Assembly (NCBI RefSeq): GCF_003429565.1
Contig: NZ_QUAK01000016.1
Coordinates: 1-64,000, forward strand
Direction: 5' to 3'
DNA: 64,000 nt
Origin: Streptomyces triticagri
GTDB lineage: Bacteria; Actinomycetota; Actinomycetes; Streptomycetales; Streptomycetaceae
Below are positions 27,960-37,148 of the stretch, in pieces. A program made the translations under genes and the position numbers. The notes under the pieces were generated by a model. The model worked only from the letters and a program-made list of their open reading frames with translations, ran no database searches and was not told where the DNA came from. Every line of letters starts with the position of its first letter. Position 1 is the stretch's first letter.

Positions 27960-29308
27960 CAGCGGGCCCCGTCGTCGGTCGCGCCGCCCTCGTCCGGCCC
28001 GGCGTCGCGGGCCGTGCGGAAACCGGAGAAGATCTGCCGGCGCACCGGATGGTCCCAGTTGCGGAAGGTGCCCCGGCAGGCCACCTCGCCGACCGCGAAC
28101 GACCCGCCGCGCAGCACCTTGTAGTCGCCGCCGAAGAACACCTCGGAGTACTCCCGGTACGGGAAGGCGGCGAAGCCGGGGTACGGCAGGAAGCCGCTCG
28201 ACGTCCACTCCCACACATCGCCCATCAACTGGCCCACGCCCAGCGGGGATCGGCCCGCGGGGAAGCTGCCGGCCGGCGCCGGGCCCAGCCTCCGCTGCCC
28301 GAGATTCGCGTGCTCGGCGCCCGGGTCCTCGTCGCCCCACGGGTAGCGTCGCGACCGCCCGGTCGACGGGTCGTGCCGTGCGGCCTTCTCCCACTCGGCC
28401 TCGGTCGGCAGGCGCCGCCCCGCCCAGCGCGCATACGCGTCCGCCTCGTACCAACTGACGTGCAGTACCGGCTCGTCGGCCGGCACGGGCTCGGTCACAC
28501 CGAAGCGCCGCCGCAGCCAACTCCCGCCCTCCCGGCGCCAGAACAGCGGCGCCCGGATGCCCTGCCGGGACACCAGGGCGAAGCCCTGCGGATCCCACCA
28601 GCGCGGATCCTCGTACCCGCCGTCCGCCATGAACGCCTGGTACGCGCCACAGGTGACCGGCGCCGTGTCGATCCGGAAGGCGGGCACCTCGCGGCGGTGC
28701 GCGGGACGCTCGTTGTCCAGCGCCCAGGGCTCCGTGGAGGTGCCCATGGTGAACGGGCCGCCGGGTACCAGGACCTCGGGCGCGGTGAGCGTGGCGCGCG
28801 GGGGAGCGGCCGACTCGTCGGTGAGGGCGGCGGGCCCCTTCCGCAGCTGATGGGTGATCAACATGGTCTCGTCGTGCTGCTGTTCGTGCTGCGCGATCAT
28901 GCCGAAGGCGAACGCCGAGTCCTCCAGCGGGGATCCGCGCAGCGAGGATCCTTCGAGTACGTCCATCACCCGGCCGCGCACCTCACCGGCGTAGCGATGT
29001 GCCTCGTCCGGGGCGAGCAGCGGCAGGCTCGGCCGCTCCGCTCGCGGGTGCTCGAAGGCGTCGTACACCGAGTCGATCTCCGGGCGCAGCGCCTCCTGCC
29101 CGGCGACCGCACGCAGCAGCCACTGCTCCTCCTGATTGCCGATATGCGCCAGATCCCACACCAGGGGCGACATCAACGGCGAGTGCTGAGCGGTGAGTTC
29201 GGACTCGTCCACGCACTCGGTGAGCAGCCGGGTGCGGTCCCGGGCGGTGGTCAGTACGTCGAGGGCGCGGGTCCGCAGCGCCTCCGGGTCGGCCTGGGGC
29301 GAGGTCAT
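27959..29308 (-). CDS. egtB: Hercynine oxygenase (ergothioneine sulfoxide synthase)
   Basis: A non-heme iron enzyme of 449 residues that joins hercynine and gamma-glutamylcysteine with O2. The N-terminal DinB-like domain carries the iron facial triad HX3HXE in AQHEQQHDETM; an upstream His is in VWDLAHIGNQEEQ. The C-terminal FGE-sulfatase domain contains RLPTEAEWEKAARH and the ending VLRGGSFAVGEVACRGTFRN. The ATG at 29308 follows GGGAGG and overlaps the egtA stop; a longer open frame to 29515 has no support. Confidence 0.95.
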   Translation of the reverse strand: MTSPQADPEALRTRALDVLTTARDRTRLLTECVDESELTAQHSPLMSPLVWDLAHIGNQEEQWLLRAVAGQEALRPEIDSVYDAFEHPRAERPSLPLLAPDEAHRYAGEVRGRVMDVLEGSSLRGSPLEDSAFAFGMIAQHEQQHDETMLITHQLRKGPAALTDESAAPPRATLTAPEVLVPGGPFTMGTSTEPWALDNERPAHRREVPAFRIDTAPVTCGAYQAFMADGGYEDPRWWDPQGFALVSRQGIRAPLFWRREGGSWLRRRFGVTEPVPADEPVLHVSWYEADAYARWAGRRLPTEAEWEKAARHDPSTGRSRRYPWGDEDPGAEHANLGQRRLGPAPAGSFPAGRSPLGVGQLMGDVWEWTSSGFLPYPGFAAFPYREYSEVFFGGDYKVLRGGSFAVGEVACRGTFRNWDHPVRRQIFSGFRTARDAGPDEGGATDDGAR

Positions 29309-30573
29309 GGGTGCCTCCCGTCGGTTCGGTCGAGCAGATCGTCGGCCGGGCAGCGGCCGCGGGCGACATGGCGTTCCGCGAAGGCGCCGACGGCGTCGCG
29401 CACCGTCGTCGAGGCGCCGCGCCGCGGCAGCGCCTCGGCCGCCGCCGCGAAGCACTCGGAAGCGGCCCGGTGGAGTTCGGGGTCGGCGAGGCCGTGCCGG
29501 GCCGCGTCCAGCCACAACGGATTACGCGGCGCCGGCTGCGGACCGGCACGCTCGCCGAGGGGCTCGACGATCCGGTACGCGCGCTCGGCCGCCTCCGGAT
29601 CGTCGAAGAGCGCATCGGTGACCGCGAGCGGGACCAGCCAGCCGTCGTCGCCCGGCTGGGCGTCGATCATGCGCAGTTCCAGGTGCCCGCGCGGCCGTAC
29701 CGGCGGGAACAGGGTGGTCAGGTGATAGTCCAGGTCGTCCTGAGTGGGCGGGCGCGGCAGCCCGTGCCGCAGCCAGTCGCGGAAGGTGAGCCGGTCCGGG
29801 ATCTGCCAGGGGCCGTGCTCGGTGCGCAGACACATCACCGGGGCGTCCAGGACATGCTGCGTCCAGGCCGCCCGCGGTTCCGCGCCGTCCGGCGGCGCCG
29901 CCGATCTGCCCGGTTCGATCGCCGCCCACACGGCCTGCCGTGTCGACCGCCAGCCGGTCCGACGGCCCTCGGCCATGGGGGAGTTGGCGAACGCCGCGAC
30001 CAGAACGGCGCCCAGCAGATGGGCCATGCGCCAGCGGCGCCCGTGCCCGAGTGGGCCAGGCTCCTCGTGCCCGGCGTCGACGCACACCTGGACCGAGGCC
30101 GAGGAGCACATCATCGCCCGTCCGGCGGGGCCCGCCCGGTCGAAGTAGGCCTCCATCGCGTCGTAGCGCGCGGCGTTCAGGGTGCGCCGCGGCGGAAGCC
30201 AGGGATCCTGCCCGATCCCGCTGAGACCGAGTCCGAAGTCGGCGAGCGTGCGGCGCAGGAGAAGGAGATCGGCCGACACGAGGTCGACGCATGCGGAGAG
30301 GGAAGGGGCGGGGAGCGAGCTCAGCTCGAGCTGCCCGCCGGGTTCCACGGTGAGCGGTGAGGCGAGCGGCAGGGCGCGGACCGCGGCAAGCGCCGCCTCG
30401 TGGCGTTCGGGTGGGACACGGAGCCTGGGATCGCTCAAGTCCCGTATGTGCCATTCGAGTTCGACACCAAGAGTGTGGGGCGGTCCGGTCTTGAAACAGA
30501 TTCCCTTGACCAGCGCCTCGACCTCCGCCTCGGTGACGGTGGGGGTGCGCCGGGGACAGTCGGCCTCTTGCAT
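29305..30573 (-). CDS. egtA: Glutamate-cysteine ligase for ergothioneine
   Basis: A GCS2-family ligase of 422 residues that makes the gamma-glutamylcysteine used by EgtB. Recognisable parts are the N-terminal LGVELEWHIRD and TVEPGGQLELSSLP, MCSSASVQVCVDAG in the middle, and RGHLELRMIDAQPGDDGW. The ATG at 30573 has GGAGG 9 nt upstream. It is the first gene of egtABCD and divergent from the PARG-like gene over 200 bp. An AT-rich CGATAAT at about 30610 may be part of a promoter. Confidence 0.93.
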   Translation of the reverse strand: MQEADCPRRTPTVTEAEVEALVKGICFKTGPPHTLGVELEWHIRDLSDPRLRVPPERHEAALAAVRALPLASPLTVEPGGQLELSSLPAPSLSACVDLVSADLLLLRRTLADFGLGLSGIGQDPWLPPRRTLNAARYDAMEAYFDRAGPAGRAMMCSSASVQVCVDAGHEEPGPLGHGRRWRMAHLLGAVLVAAFANSPMAEGRRTGWRSTRQAVWAAIEPGRSAAPPDGAEPRAAWTQHVLDAPVMCLRTEHGPWQIPDRLTFRDWLRHGLPRPPTQDDLDYHLTTLFPPVRPRGHLELRMIDAQPGDDGWLVPLAVTDALFDDPEAAERAYRIVEPLGERAGPQPAPRNPLWLDAARHGLADPELHRAASECFAAAAEALPRRGASTTVRDAVGAFAERHVARGRCPADDLLDRTDGRHP

Positions 30574-30773
30574 GGATCGGTCCTCCGGATCATGGATCGA
30601 AGGTGTGTTCGATAATGCGTGGCTCGGTGAGAATGCCTCCGCTCGCCTCTCCCCGTCAACCCAAACTCTTCCGCCGCACCTGCACAAGGGTGCACCTCCG
30701 GCCGACGAATTGCATTGCGGCAGCCGTCGCCCGCGGGCAACCATGGCGACATGAGAACGACGGGGGACGGCAC

Positions 30774-31664
30774 ATGAGCGCACGACTGCGGGCGACCGCA
30801 CAGCACACCCAGGAGATCGTCGCAGCAGGTCACTACGTACTTCCGGACGGCCGGCGGGTGGACCTCGCCGCGGACGTCGCGGCCGCGGCCGACGGCACGG
30901 CCCTGTTCGGTCCGGAACCGGTCGCCGCCGGCGACGCTCGTACGGGATCCGGCGCCGACCGGGCGGCGTCCGCCGCCACCCGTTTCGAGACGACCGCCGA
31001 GAGCAGCCTGGAGGCGGCCCACCGCCTGCTGACCCCGCCGGCGGATGCGCCGGCCGAGGGCGCGGATCCGGTCGCCGTCCTCAACTTCGCCTCAGCGCGC
31101 AACCCCGGCGGAGGCTTCCTCAACGGCGCCCAGGCGCAGGAGGAAGCACTCTGCCGGGCCTCCGCCCTCTACCACTGCCTGCTCCGCGCCCCGGACTACT
31201 ACGCCCACCACCGCGCGGACCGGGACCCGTTCTACACCGACCGCGTGATCCACTCACCCGGCGTCCCGGTGTTCCGTGACGACCGCGGCGCGCTCCTCCA
31301 AGTCCCCTACCGGGTCGGCTTCCTGACCTCGCCCGCGCCCAACGCGGGCGTCATCCTCAGCCGTACGCCGGACGCGGCGCCCCGTATCGCGCAGGCGCTC
31401 GCGCGCCGCGCCGAACGCGTCCTGGAGACCGCAACCGCCTGCGGATACCGGCGACTTGTCCTCGGCGCCTGGGGCTGCGGAGTCTTCCGGAACGACCCGG
31501 CGCAGGTCGCGGCCGCATTCCGGGCGCTGCTCGCGGACGGCGGGCGCTTCGAGGCCGCTTTCAGCCAGGTGGTGTTCGCCGTGCTCGACCGCACGCGCGC
31601 GGCCACCACGCTCGGTGCGTTCACCGATGCCTTCGCGGACCTGACCGCGGACACGGCGCCGTGA
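30774..31664 (+). CDS. Microbial-type poly(ADP-ribose) glycohydrolase (TIGR02452 family)
   Basis: A macrodomain-fold protein of 296 residues. The PARG signature GGG-X(n)-QEE is intact in NPGGGFLNGAQAQEEALCR, with NFASARNPGG before it. The phosphate-loop end GAWGCGVFRNDP is also present. Bacterial PARGs hydrolyse ADP-ribose chains; the partner ADP-ribosyl transferase is not in this window. GGGGGA precedes the ATG. It lies between the egt operon and a PemK-like gene without overlap. Confidence 0.87.
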   Translation: MSARLRATAQHTQEIVAAGHYVLPDGRRVDLAADVAAAADGTALFGPEPVAAGDARTGSGADRAASAATRFETTAESSLEAAHRLLTPPADAPAEGADPVAVLNFASARNPGGGFLNGAQAQEEALCRASALYHCLLRAPDYYAHHRADRDPFYTDRVIHSPGVPVFRDDRGALLQVPYRVGFLTSPAPNAGVILSRTPDAAPRIAQALARRAERVLETATACGYRRLVLGAWGCGVFRNDPAQVAAAFRALLADGGRFEAAFSQVVFAVLDRTRAATTLGAFTDAFADLTADTAP

Positions 31665-31694
31665 GAGGTCCCGAGGCGGCCGTGCCCGCGTGAT

Positions 31695-32153
31695 TCATTG
31701 CCAGCCGTAGCGCTCCCGGAGCCGATGCACCACCGCATTGAAGCGCATCCGGTCGAGCGCGCAGGCCTCCCGGCGCATCCCGCCGTCGTGCACCCGCAGC
31801 ACCCGGTCCAGGTCCACCCATGACTCGCGGCCGGAGGAGTCCCAGGGGCCACTGCCCAGCGGCGCCCACTCCCGGTCCCCGTCGTGCCGCTTGCTGGACA
31901 GCGCCACACCGAGCAGGCTGCCGGCCGTCTCGCGCGCGACGATCAGCACCGGACGGTCCTTGCCCCGGCCGTCGTTCTCCTCGTACGGCACCCAGGTCCA
32001 GACGATCTCGCCCGGGTCCGGGTCGCCGTCGCGGGCCGGCGAGTACTCGGTACGGACCCGGCCCACCTGCCGGGGATCGGCCTCGGTGGTGGCCGAAGGC
32101 CCGTGGCGGCCGGGGGAGTCGGCGCGGTACTGGGGATCGGTGGAGGAAGTCAC
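31695..32153 (-). CDS. PemK/MazF-like protein without an adjacent antitoxin
   Basis: A protein of about 152 residues. The PemK-type SH3-like core begins with GEIVWTWVPYEENDGRGKDRPVL and continues LLGVALSSKRHD; the last 40 residues (RVLRVHDGGM...) are family-typical in actinobacteria. MazF relatives cut RNA, but this actinobacterial branch usually occurs alone and toxicity is unproven. A TAGGGT -10 lies 7 nt before the GTG at 32153, suggesting a leaderless mRNA. No small antitoxin-like gene adjoins on either side. Confidence 0.7.
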   Translation of the reverse strand: MTSSTDPQYRADSPGRHGPSATTEADPRQVGRVRTEYSPARDGDPDPGEIVWTWVPYEENDGRGKDRPVLIVARETAGSLLGVALSSKRHDGDREWAPLGSGPWDSSGRESWVDLDRVLRVHDGGMRREACALDRMRFNAVVHRLRERYGWQ

Positions 32154-32196
32154 GCGCAGCACCCTAGGCCAACCTCACCGGCGGCCCCGAGGCAGG

Positions 32197-33510
32197 TCAC
32201 CCGAAGCGGAACGCTCTGACGACCCGGCCGTCGCCGGACTGGCCCCGCACGTCCCGCAGGTACAGCGTGCCGTCCTGCCACCAGGCGTCCTCGCAGCTCA
32301 CATCCACGCCGCTGATCGTCTTCGGCGCTCCCCGCACCCGGCCGGCGAACTCCCGCGCACCGTCTCGCAGTCCGAAGGTGTACACCTCCGCCTGGCCCGC
32401 GTCGCCCGCACCGTCCGAGACCGCGATCACCCGGTCACCGTCGACGCCCACGGGGTAGGCGGCCGCCCGCTTCTTCGAGCCCTTGTCCGCCCAGAGCTGC
32501 TTGCCGGTCTCCAGATCGATCACCGCCGTGCCGACGGTCAGACCGCGGATCGAGCCCGCGGTGGGCACGACCGCGACGCCGTCGGCGAAGTGGACCGCAT
32601 CCGGGCGGCCCACCAGCGCGTTGTCCGGGAGCCTGATCCGCCGCAGCGGCCGGCCGGAGGCGTCGTACGTGTCCAAGTGGCTGAACTGCGCGCCCCGTTC
32701 CGTCCGCAGCAGGACGAGAGGGTCTTCGGAGACGATGGTCCCCGCGCGGTTGCCGTCCGTGAGCCGCTCGCCGGATTCGAGGTCGTACAGCATCCGCTTG
32801 TCGGCCGGCTTCTTCCGGTCGCTCCCCGCCTCGGTGGGGCAGTGGCGGGTGAGCAGCGCATACCGCGCACCCACCTCGGAGGAAGGGGCCGAGACCGTGC
32901 AGTCGTCGTCCTTCGGCAGCAGCGGGTCGAGACGCCTGCCCCCGGGTGTGAAACGGACCGGCCCCGTACGGGAGTTGAAGGTCAGGACCGCGGAGCCGGC
33001 CGCGACGCTGTGCGTGGTGCCGGGCGGGCCGCTGTCTCCCGGCTCGTGGTCGGCGTCGAGCGGGGCCGTCCAGAGCCATCTGCCCGTCTTCGCGTCGACC
33101 GCCGCGGCCAGTGTGCACCGCCCCTCTTCGGCATCGACCGGACGCAGCAGCGCGGCACCGATCCCGTCCGCGTTGACCTCGTCCGACAGCGTGCACAGCG
33201 ATCGGGCGCCGCTCGGCAGGCGCAGCTTCCAACGGCCTTCGCCGGTACGCGCGTCCAGGCCCTGCACACCGTCGCCGAGCCGGTCCACGAAGAGGTCGCG
33301 GATGTTCCACCACGGCAACCGGCGAGGCGTCCCCTCGTAATCCGTCTGTTGCCACGCCGCCTTCAGGACGCGCGGCGGGGCGGGCTTCTTCGCGTCGTCG
33401 CCCCCGCCCCCGCCGTCCGGCCCGCCCCAGGCCCAGACGGTCGCCGCGATCACCGCCACCACGACCACGCCCGCGCCGCCCACCAGCGGTGCTCCCCGTC
33501 GTACGCCCAT
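32197..33510 (-). CDS. Membrane-anchored PQQ-type beta-propeller protein
   Basis: A protein of 437 residues with an N-terminal signal-anchor helix (about 8-30), a Gly/Asp-rich linker and a repeated propeller domain outside the membrane. Blade motifs recur: VQGLDARTGEGRWKLRLP, AAVDAKTGRWLWTAPLDA and AVIDLETGKQLWADKG. Cysteines are spread through the extracellular part. PQQ binding is not evident, and many such proteins are scaffolds rather than enzymes. The ATG at 33510 follows GGGGGA; GTG at 33513 is an alternative. Confidence 0.8.
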   Translation of the reverse strand: MGVRRGAPLVGGAGVVVVAVIAATVWAWGGPDGGGGGDDAKKPAPPRVLKAAWQQTDYEGTPRRLPWWNIRDLFVDRLGDGVQGLDARTGEGRWKLRLPSGARSLCTLSDEVNADGIGAALLRPVDAEEGRCTLAAAVDAKTGRWLWTAPLDADHEPGDSGPPGTTHSVAAGSAVLTFNSRTGPVRFTPGGRRLDPLLPKDDDCTVSAPSSEVGARYALLTRHCPTEAGSDRKKPADKRMLYDLESGERLTDGNRAGTIVSEDPLVLLRTERGAQFSHLDTYDASGRPLRRIRLPDNALVGRPDAVHFADGVAVVPTAGSIRGLTVGTAVIDLETGKQLWADKGSKKRAAAYPVGVDGDRVIAVSDGAGDAGQAEVYTFGLRDGAREFAGRVRGAPKTISGVDVSCEDAWWQDGTLYLRDVRGQSGDGRVVRAFRFG

Positions 33511-33594
33511 CACGTCCCCCGTTCCCCCGGCCGTACGGCCCCTGCTCCGGCGACGACCGACCCTACGCGACGGCTCCCGGGACGCGGACGCAGA

Positions 33595-33627
33595 AGGACC
33601 CGGAGCCCTGGGGGAACTCCGGGTCCT
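33595..33627. terminator. Hairpin downstream of the thioredoxin gene
   Basis: An 11-bp perfect stem (33595-33605 with 33617-33627) with an 11-nt loop lies about 70 bp beyond the thioredoxin stop, before the beta-propeller gene on the same strand. Confidence 0.6.
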
Positions 33628-33698
33628 CGATGTCCCGACGCGCGCGGCTGTCCTCGCGCTCGCGCCGGCCGCTCACCCGAGGCGGCGGCCGGCCCCGC

Positions 33699-34115
33699 TC
33701 ACTCGCCGGCGGGCGAAGCGGGCTGACCGCCCTGCGCGCCCTCGCCACCCTGATTGGCCTGCTCCTCGGCAATGGCCTTCCGTACATCGTCCATATTCAC
33801 ATCGCGTGCCTGGCCGATGACATCCTCCAGGGCCGACTCCGGCAGCGCACCGGGCTGCGCGAAGATCGCCACCTTGTCCCGGACGATCGCGAGCGTCGGG
33901 ATCGACTGAATGCCGAAGGCCTGCGCGAGCTCGGGCTGGGCCTCCGTGTCCACCTTGCCGAAGACCAGGTCCGGGTGGCGCTCGGAGGCGCTCTCGTACA
34001 CCGGACCGAACTGCCGGCAGGGACCGCACCAGGCCGCCCAGAAGTCGATGAGCACGAAATCGTTCTCCGACACGATCTCGTCGAAGTTGTCCTTGGTGAG
34101 TTCCTGGGTGCTCAC
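33699..34115 (-). CDS. trxA: Thioredoxin with extended C-terminal tail
   Basis: A protein of 138 residues. The active site WCGPC is in FWAAWCGPCRQFGP and the cis-Pro loop in GIQSIPTLAI. The core is about 108 residues and is followed by a Gln/Gly/Pro tail not seen in E. coli TrxA. It reduces protein disulfides; thioredoxin reductase is not in the window. The GTG start has GGAGAGG upstream. A divergent disulfide-oxidoreductase-family gene lies 127 bp away. S. coelicolor has a comparable extra thioredoxin called TrxC, so the symbol is generic. Confidence 0.93.
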   Translation of the reverse strand: MSTQELTKDNFDEIVSENDFVLIDFWAAWCGPCRQFGPVYESASERHPDLVFGKVDTEAQPELAQAFGIQSIPTLAIVRDKVAIFAQPGALPESALEDVIGQARDVNMDDVRKAIAEEQANQGGEGAQGGQPASPAGE

Positions 34116-34242
34116 TGATCTACCTCTCCAGGCGGCTGCGTCGTACTGACCCGCACAACGGCGCGGGACCGTGCCCTATTCCGGGCCACTGTTCCGGCTG
34201 CCCCTGTGGCCGCGGCGCACACATCCGGGAAGACTGGGATTC

Positions 34243-35679
34243 ATGGGACAGGGACATGCAGCCACCATCGAGTACGACGTCGTCGTCCTGGGCGCCGGGC
34301 CCGTGGGGGAGAACGTGGCGGATCGCGCCCGGGCAGCGGGCCTGAGCACCGCGATCGTGGAGAGCGAGCTGATCGGGGGCGAATGCTCCTACTGGGCGTG
34401 CATGCCCAGCAAGGCGCTGTTGCGCCCGGTGATCGCACGGGCCGACGCACGCAGGGTGCCGGGCCTGCGCCAATCGGTGCAGGGCCCCCTCGACGCCGCC
34501 GCCGTACTCGCCCACCGGGACTACTACACCAACCACTGGAAGGACGACGGCCAGGCCGGCTGGCTGGACTCCATCGGCGTCCGGGTCCATCGCGGCCACG
34601 GCCGCCTCGACGGCCCGAAACGCGTCACCGTGACCAGCCCCGAGCGCGAGCGGCACGTCCTGGTGGCGCGGAAGGCCGTCGCCGTGTGCACCGGCAGCCG
34701 CGCGGTACTGCCGGATCTGCCCGGGCTCGCCGGCGCCCGCGCCTGGACCAGCCGCGAGGCCACCAGCGCGGACCACGTCCCCGAGCGGCTCGCCGTGGTC
34801 GGCGGGGGAGTGGTCGGCACCGAGATGGCCGCCGCCTGGCAGGGGCTCGGATCCCGCGTCACCCTGCTCGCCCGCGGCGACGGACTGCTGCCGCGCATGG
34901 AACCCTTCGCCGGCGAACTGGTCGCCGAAGGGCTGCGCGAAGCCGGCGCGGACGTCCGCACCGGCACCGATGTGACCTCCGTGGTCCGGCGCGGCGACAC
35001 GGTCACCCTGACGCTCGGCGACGGTTCCCTGGTCGAGGCCGACGAGGTGCTGATGGCCACCGGCCGCGCCCCGCGCACGGACGACCTCGGCCTGGAGTCC
35101 GTCGGCTTCGAGGACGGATCCTGGCTCACCACGGACGACAGCTGCCGGGTGGCCGGCACCGACTGGCTGTACGCGGTCGGGGACGTCAACCACCGGGCGC
35201 TGCTGACCCACCAGGGCAAGTACCAGGCGCGCATCGCCGGCGCCGCCATCGCCGCACGGGCGGCTGGAGTGCCGCTGCTCGAGACGGATCCCTGGGGCGC
35301 CCACGCGGCGACCGCCGACCACCGGGCCGTGCCCCAGGTCGTCTTCACCGACCCGGAGGTGGCCGCGGTCGGGCCGACGCTCGCCGAGGCCGAGGCGGCC
35401 GGGCGCCGGGTGCGCGCGGTCGACCACGACATGGGCGCGGTCGCCGGCGCGGGGCTCTACGCGCACGGCTACCGCGGGCAGGCCAGGATGCTGGTCGACC
35501 TCGACACGGAGACGGTCATCGGCGCCACCTTCGTCGGCCCCGGCGCCGGTGAACTCCTGCACGCGGCCACCGTCGCCGTCACCGCCGAGGTCCCGGTGGA
35601 GCGCCTCTGGCACGCGGTCCCCGCGTACCCGACGATCAGCGAGATCTGGCTCCGCCTCCTGGAGACGTACCGCGGCTGA
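34243..35679 (+). CDS. FAD-dependent pyridine nucleotide-disulfide oxidoreductase
   Basis: A protein of 478 residues. The FAD motif is VVVLGAGPVGENVADRAR and the redox-active disulfide is CSYWAC in GGECSYWACMPSK. The NAD(P) motif is LAVVGGGVVGTEMAAAW and the second FAD motif WLYAVGDVNHRALLTHQGKY. The C-terminal dimerisation domain is complete. The layout matches the lipoamide dehydrogenase/mercuric reductase family. Its substrate is unknown; it is not close enough to any one member to name. Divergent orientation to thioredoxin suggests shared redox control. Confidence 0.88.
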   Translation: MGQGHAATIEYDVVVLGAGPVGENVADRARAAGLSTAIVESELIGGECSYWACMPSKALLRPVIARADARRVPGLRQSVQGPLDAAAVLAHRDYYTNHWKDDGQAGWLDSIGVRVHRGHGRLDGPKRVTVTSPERERHVLVARKAVAVCTGSRAVLPDLPGLAGARAWTSREATSADHVPERLAVVGGGVVGTEMAAAWQGLGSRVTLLARGDGLLPRMEPFAGELVAEGLREAGADVRTGTDVTSVVRRGDTVTLTLGDGSLVEADEVLMATGRAPRTDDLGLESVGFEDGSWLTTDDSCRVAGTDWLYAVGDVNHRALLTHQGKYQARIAGAAIAARAAGVPLLETDPWGAHAATADHRAVPQVVFTDPEVAAVGPTLAEAEAAGRRVRAVDHDMGAVAGAGLYAHGYRGQARMLVDLDTETVIGATFVGPGAGELLHAATVAVTAEVPVERLWHAVPAYPTISEIWLRLLETYRG

Positions 35680-35754
35680 CCCGCGGATTCGAGGGCCGGC
35701 TCGGGACGCTCCCATTGACGCCCCGAGCCGGCCCGTCCTAGCCTCGAGCCGTCT

Positions 35755-35781
35755 TCATACGCAACTGGCGTCCACGTATGA
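35755..35781. promoter_or_regulatory. Inverted repeat upstream of glucarate dehydratase
   Basis: TCATACG (35755-35761) and CGTATGA (35775-35781) form a perfect 7+7 inverted repeat with a 13-nt spacer, ending 22 bp before the start codon. It is a plausible repressor site; no regulator gene adjoins. Confidence 0.4.
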
Positions 35782-35802
35782 GAATTTGAGGCTGAGGATC
35801 CG

Positions 35803-37137
35803 ATGGGTACCGCACAACCGACCGTCGTCTCGTACGCGGTGTTCCCCGTCGCCGGCCGGGACAGCATGGAGCTCAATCTCTCCGGAGCCCACGGCCCCTT
35901 CTTCACTCGGAACGTCCTCGTCCTGACGGACTCCGAGGGCCGCACCGGACTCGGCGAGGTGCCGGGCGGCGAGGCCATCACCCGCACCCTCACCGACACC
36001 GAACCACTGGTCCTGGGTGCGGAGTTGGGGCGGTACAAGGCCGTCCTGCGGGCGATCGGGGACCGCTTCGGCGACCGCGACCGATCCGGGCGCGGCAGCC
36101 AGACCTTCGATCTGCGGACCACCGTGCACGCCGTCACGGCGGTCGAGTCCGCCCTGCTCGACCTCCTCGGCCAACACCTCGGCGTACCCGTCGCGGCGCT
36201 GCTCGGCGACGGCCAACAGCGGGAATCCGTACGGATGTTGGGCTATCTCTTCTATGTGGGCGACCCGGACCGCACCGATCTCGACTACGTACGTGAACCT
36301 GACGCCGCGACCGACTGGTACCGCATCCGGCACGAGGAGGCCCTCACCCCCGAAGCCGTCGTACGCCAGGCCGAGGCCGCCCAAGCCCTGTACGGATTCC
36401 GGGACTTCAAGCTCAAGGGCGGCGTACTGGCGGGCACCGAGGAGGTCGCCGCGGTGCGCGCCCTGAAGCGGCGCTTCCCCGAGGCCAGGATCACCCTCGA
36501 CCCCAACGGCTCCTGGTCACTGTGCGAGGCGGTGGACCTCTGCGGCCCTCTCCTCGACACCCTCGCCTATGCCGAGGACCCCTGCGGGGCCGAGGACGGA
36601 TACTCCGGGCGCGAGATCCTCGCCGAGTTCCGGCGCGCCACGGGCCTGCCCACCGCGACCAACATGATCGCCACCGACTGGCGCCAGTTGACCCACGCCC
36701 TGGCCCTGCAATCCGTCTCCATCCCGCTGGCCGACCCGCACTTCTGGACCATGCAGGGATCGGTACGAGTGGCCCAGCTCTGCCACGAGACCGGCCTCAC
36801 CTGGGGCTGCCACTCCAACAACCACTTCGACATCTCACTCGCCATGATCACGCACTGCGGCGCCGCGGCCCCCGGCGACTACAACGCCCTCGACACCCAC
36901 TGGATCTGGCAGGAGGGCCTGGAGCGCCTCACGTTCACCCCGCCCCGTATCACCGGCGGTGAGGTCGCCGTGCCGTCGGCGCCGGGCCTCGGTGTCCGGC
37001 TCGACCCGGACCGCCTGCACGCGGCGCACGAGCTCTACCGGGAGAAGGCACTCGGCGCGCGCGACGACGCGACCGCGATGCAGTACCTCATCCCCGACTG
37101 GCAGTTCGACCCGAAGCGACCCTGCCTGGTGAGGTAG
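35803..37137 (+). CDS. gudD: Glucarate dehydratase
   Basis: An enolase-superfamily protein of 444 residues. Active-site elements match glucarate dehydratase: the KxK base region FKLKGGV, the metal Asp in [17 protein letters not shown], and the His base in CHSNNHFD. It dehydrates D-glucarate to 5-keto-4-deoxyglucarate. No transporter, aldolase or regulator gene of the pathway adjoins, so it stands alone here. The inverted repeat in its leader suggests repression. Confidence 0.92.
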   Translation: MGTAQPTVVSYAVFPVAGRDSMELNLSGAHGPFFTRNVLVLTDSEGRTGLGEVPGGEAITRTLTDTEPLVLGAELGRYKAVLRAIGDRFGDRDRSGRGSQTFDLRTTVHAVTAVESALLDLLGQHLGVPVAALLGDGQQRESVRMLGYLFYVGDPDRTDLDYVREPDAATDWYRIRHEEALTPEAVVRQAEAAQALYGFRDFKLKGGVLAGTEEVAAVRALKRRFPEARITLDPNGSWSLCEAVDLCGPLLDTLAYAEDPCGAEDGYSGREILAEFRRATGLPTATNMIATDWRQLTHALALQSVSIPLADPHFWTMQGSVRVAQLCHETGLTWGCHSNNHFDISLAMITHCGAAAPGDYNALDTHWIWQEGLERLTFTPPRITGGEVAVPSAPGLGVRLDPDRLHAAHELYREKALGARDDATAMQYLIPDWQFDPKRPCLVR

Positions 37138-37148
37138 GCGCGAGGACG

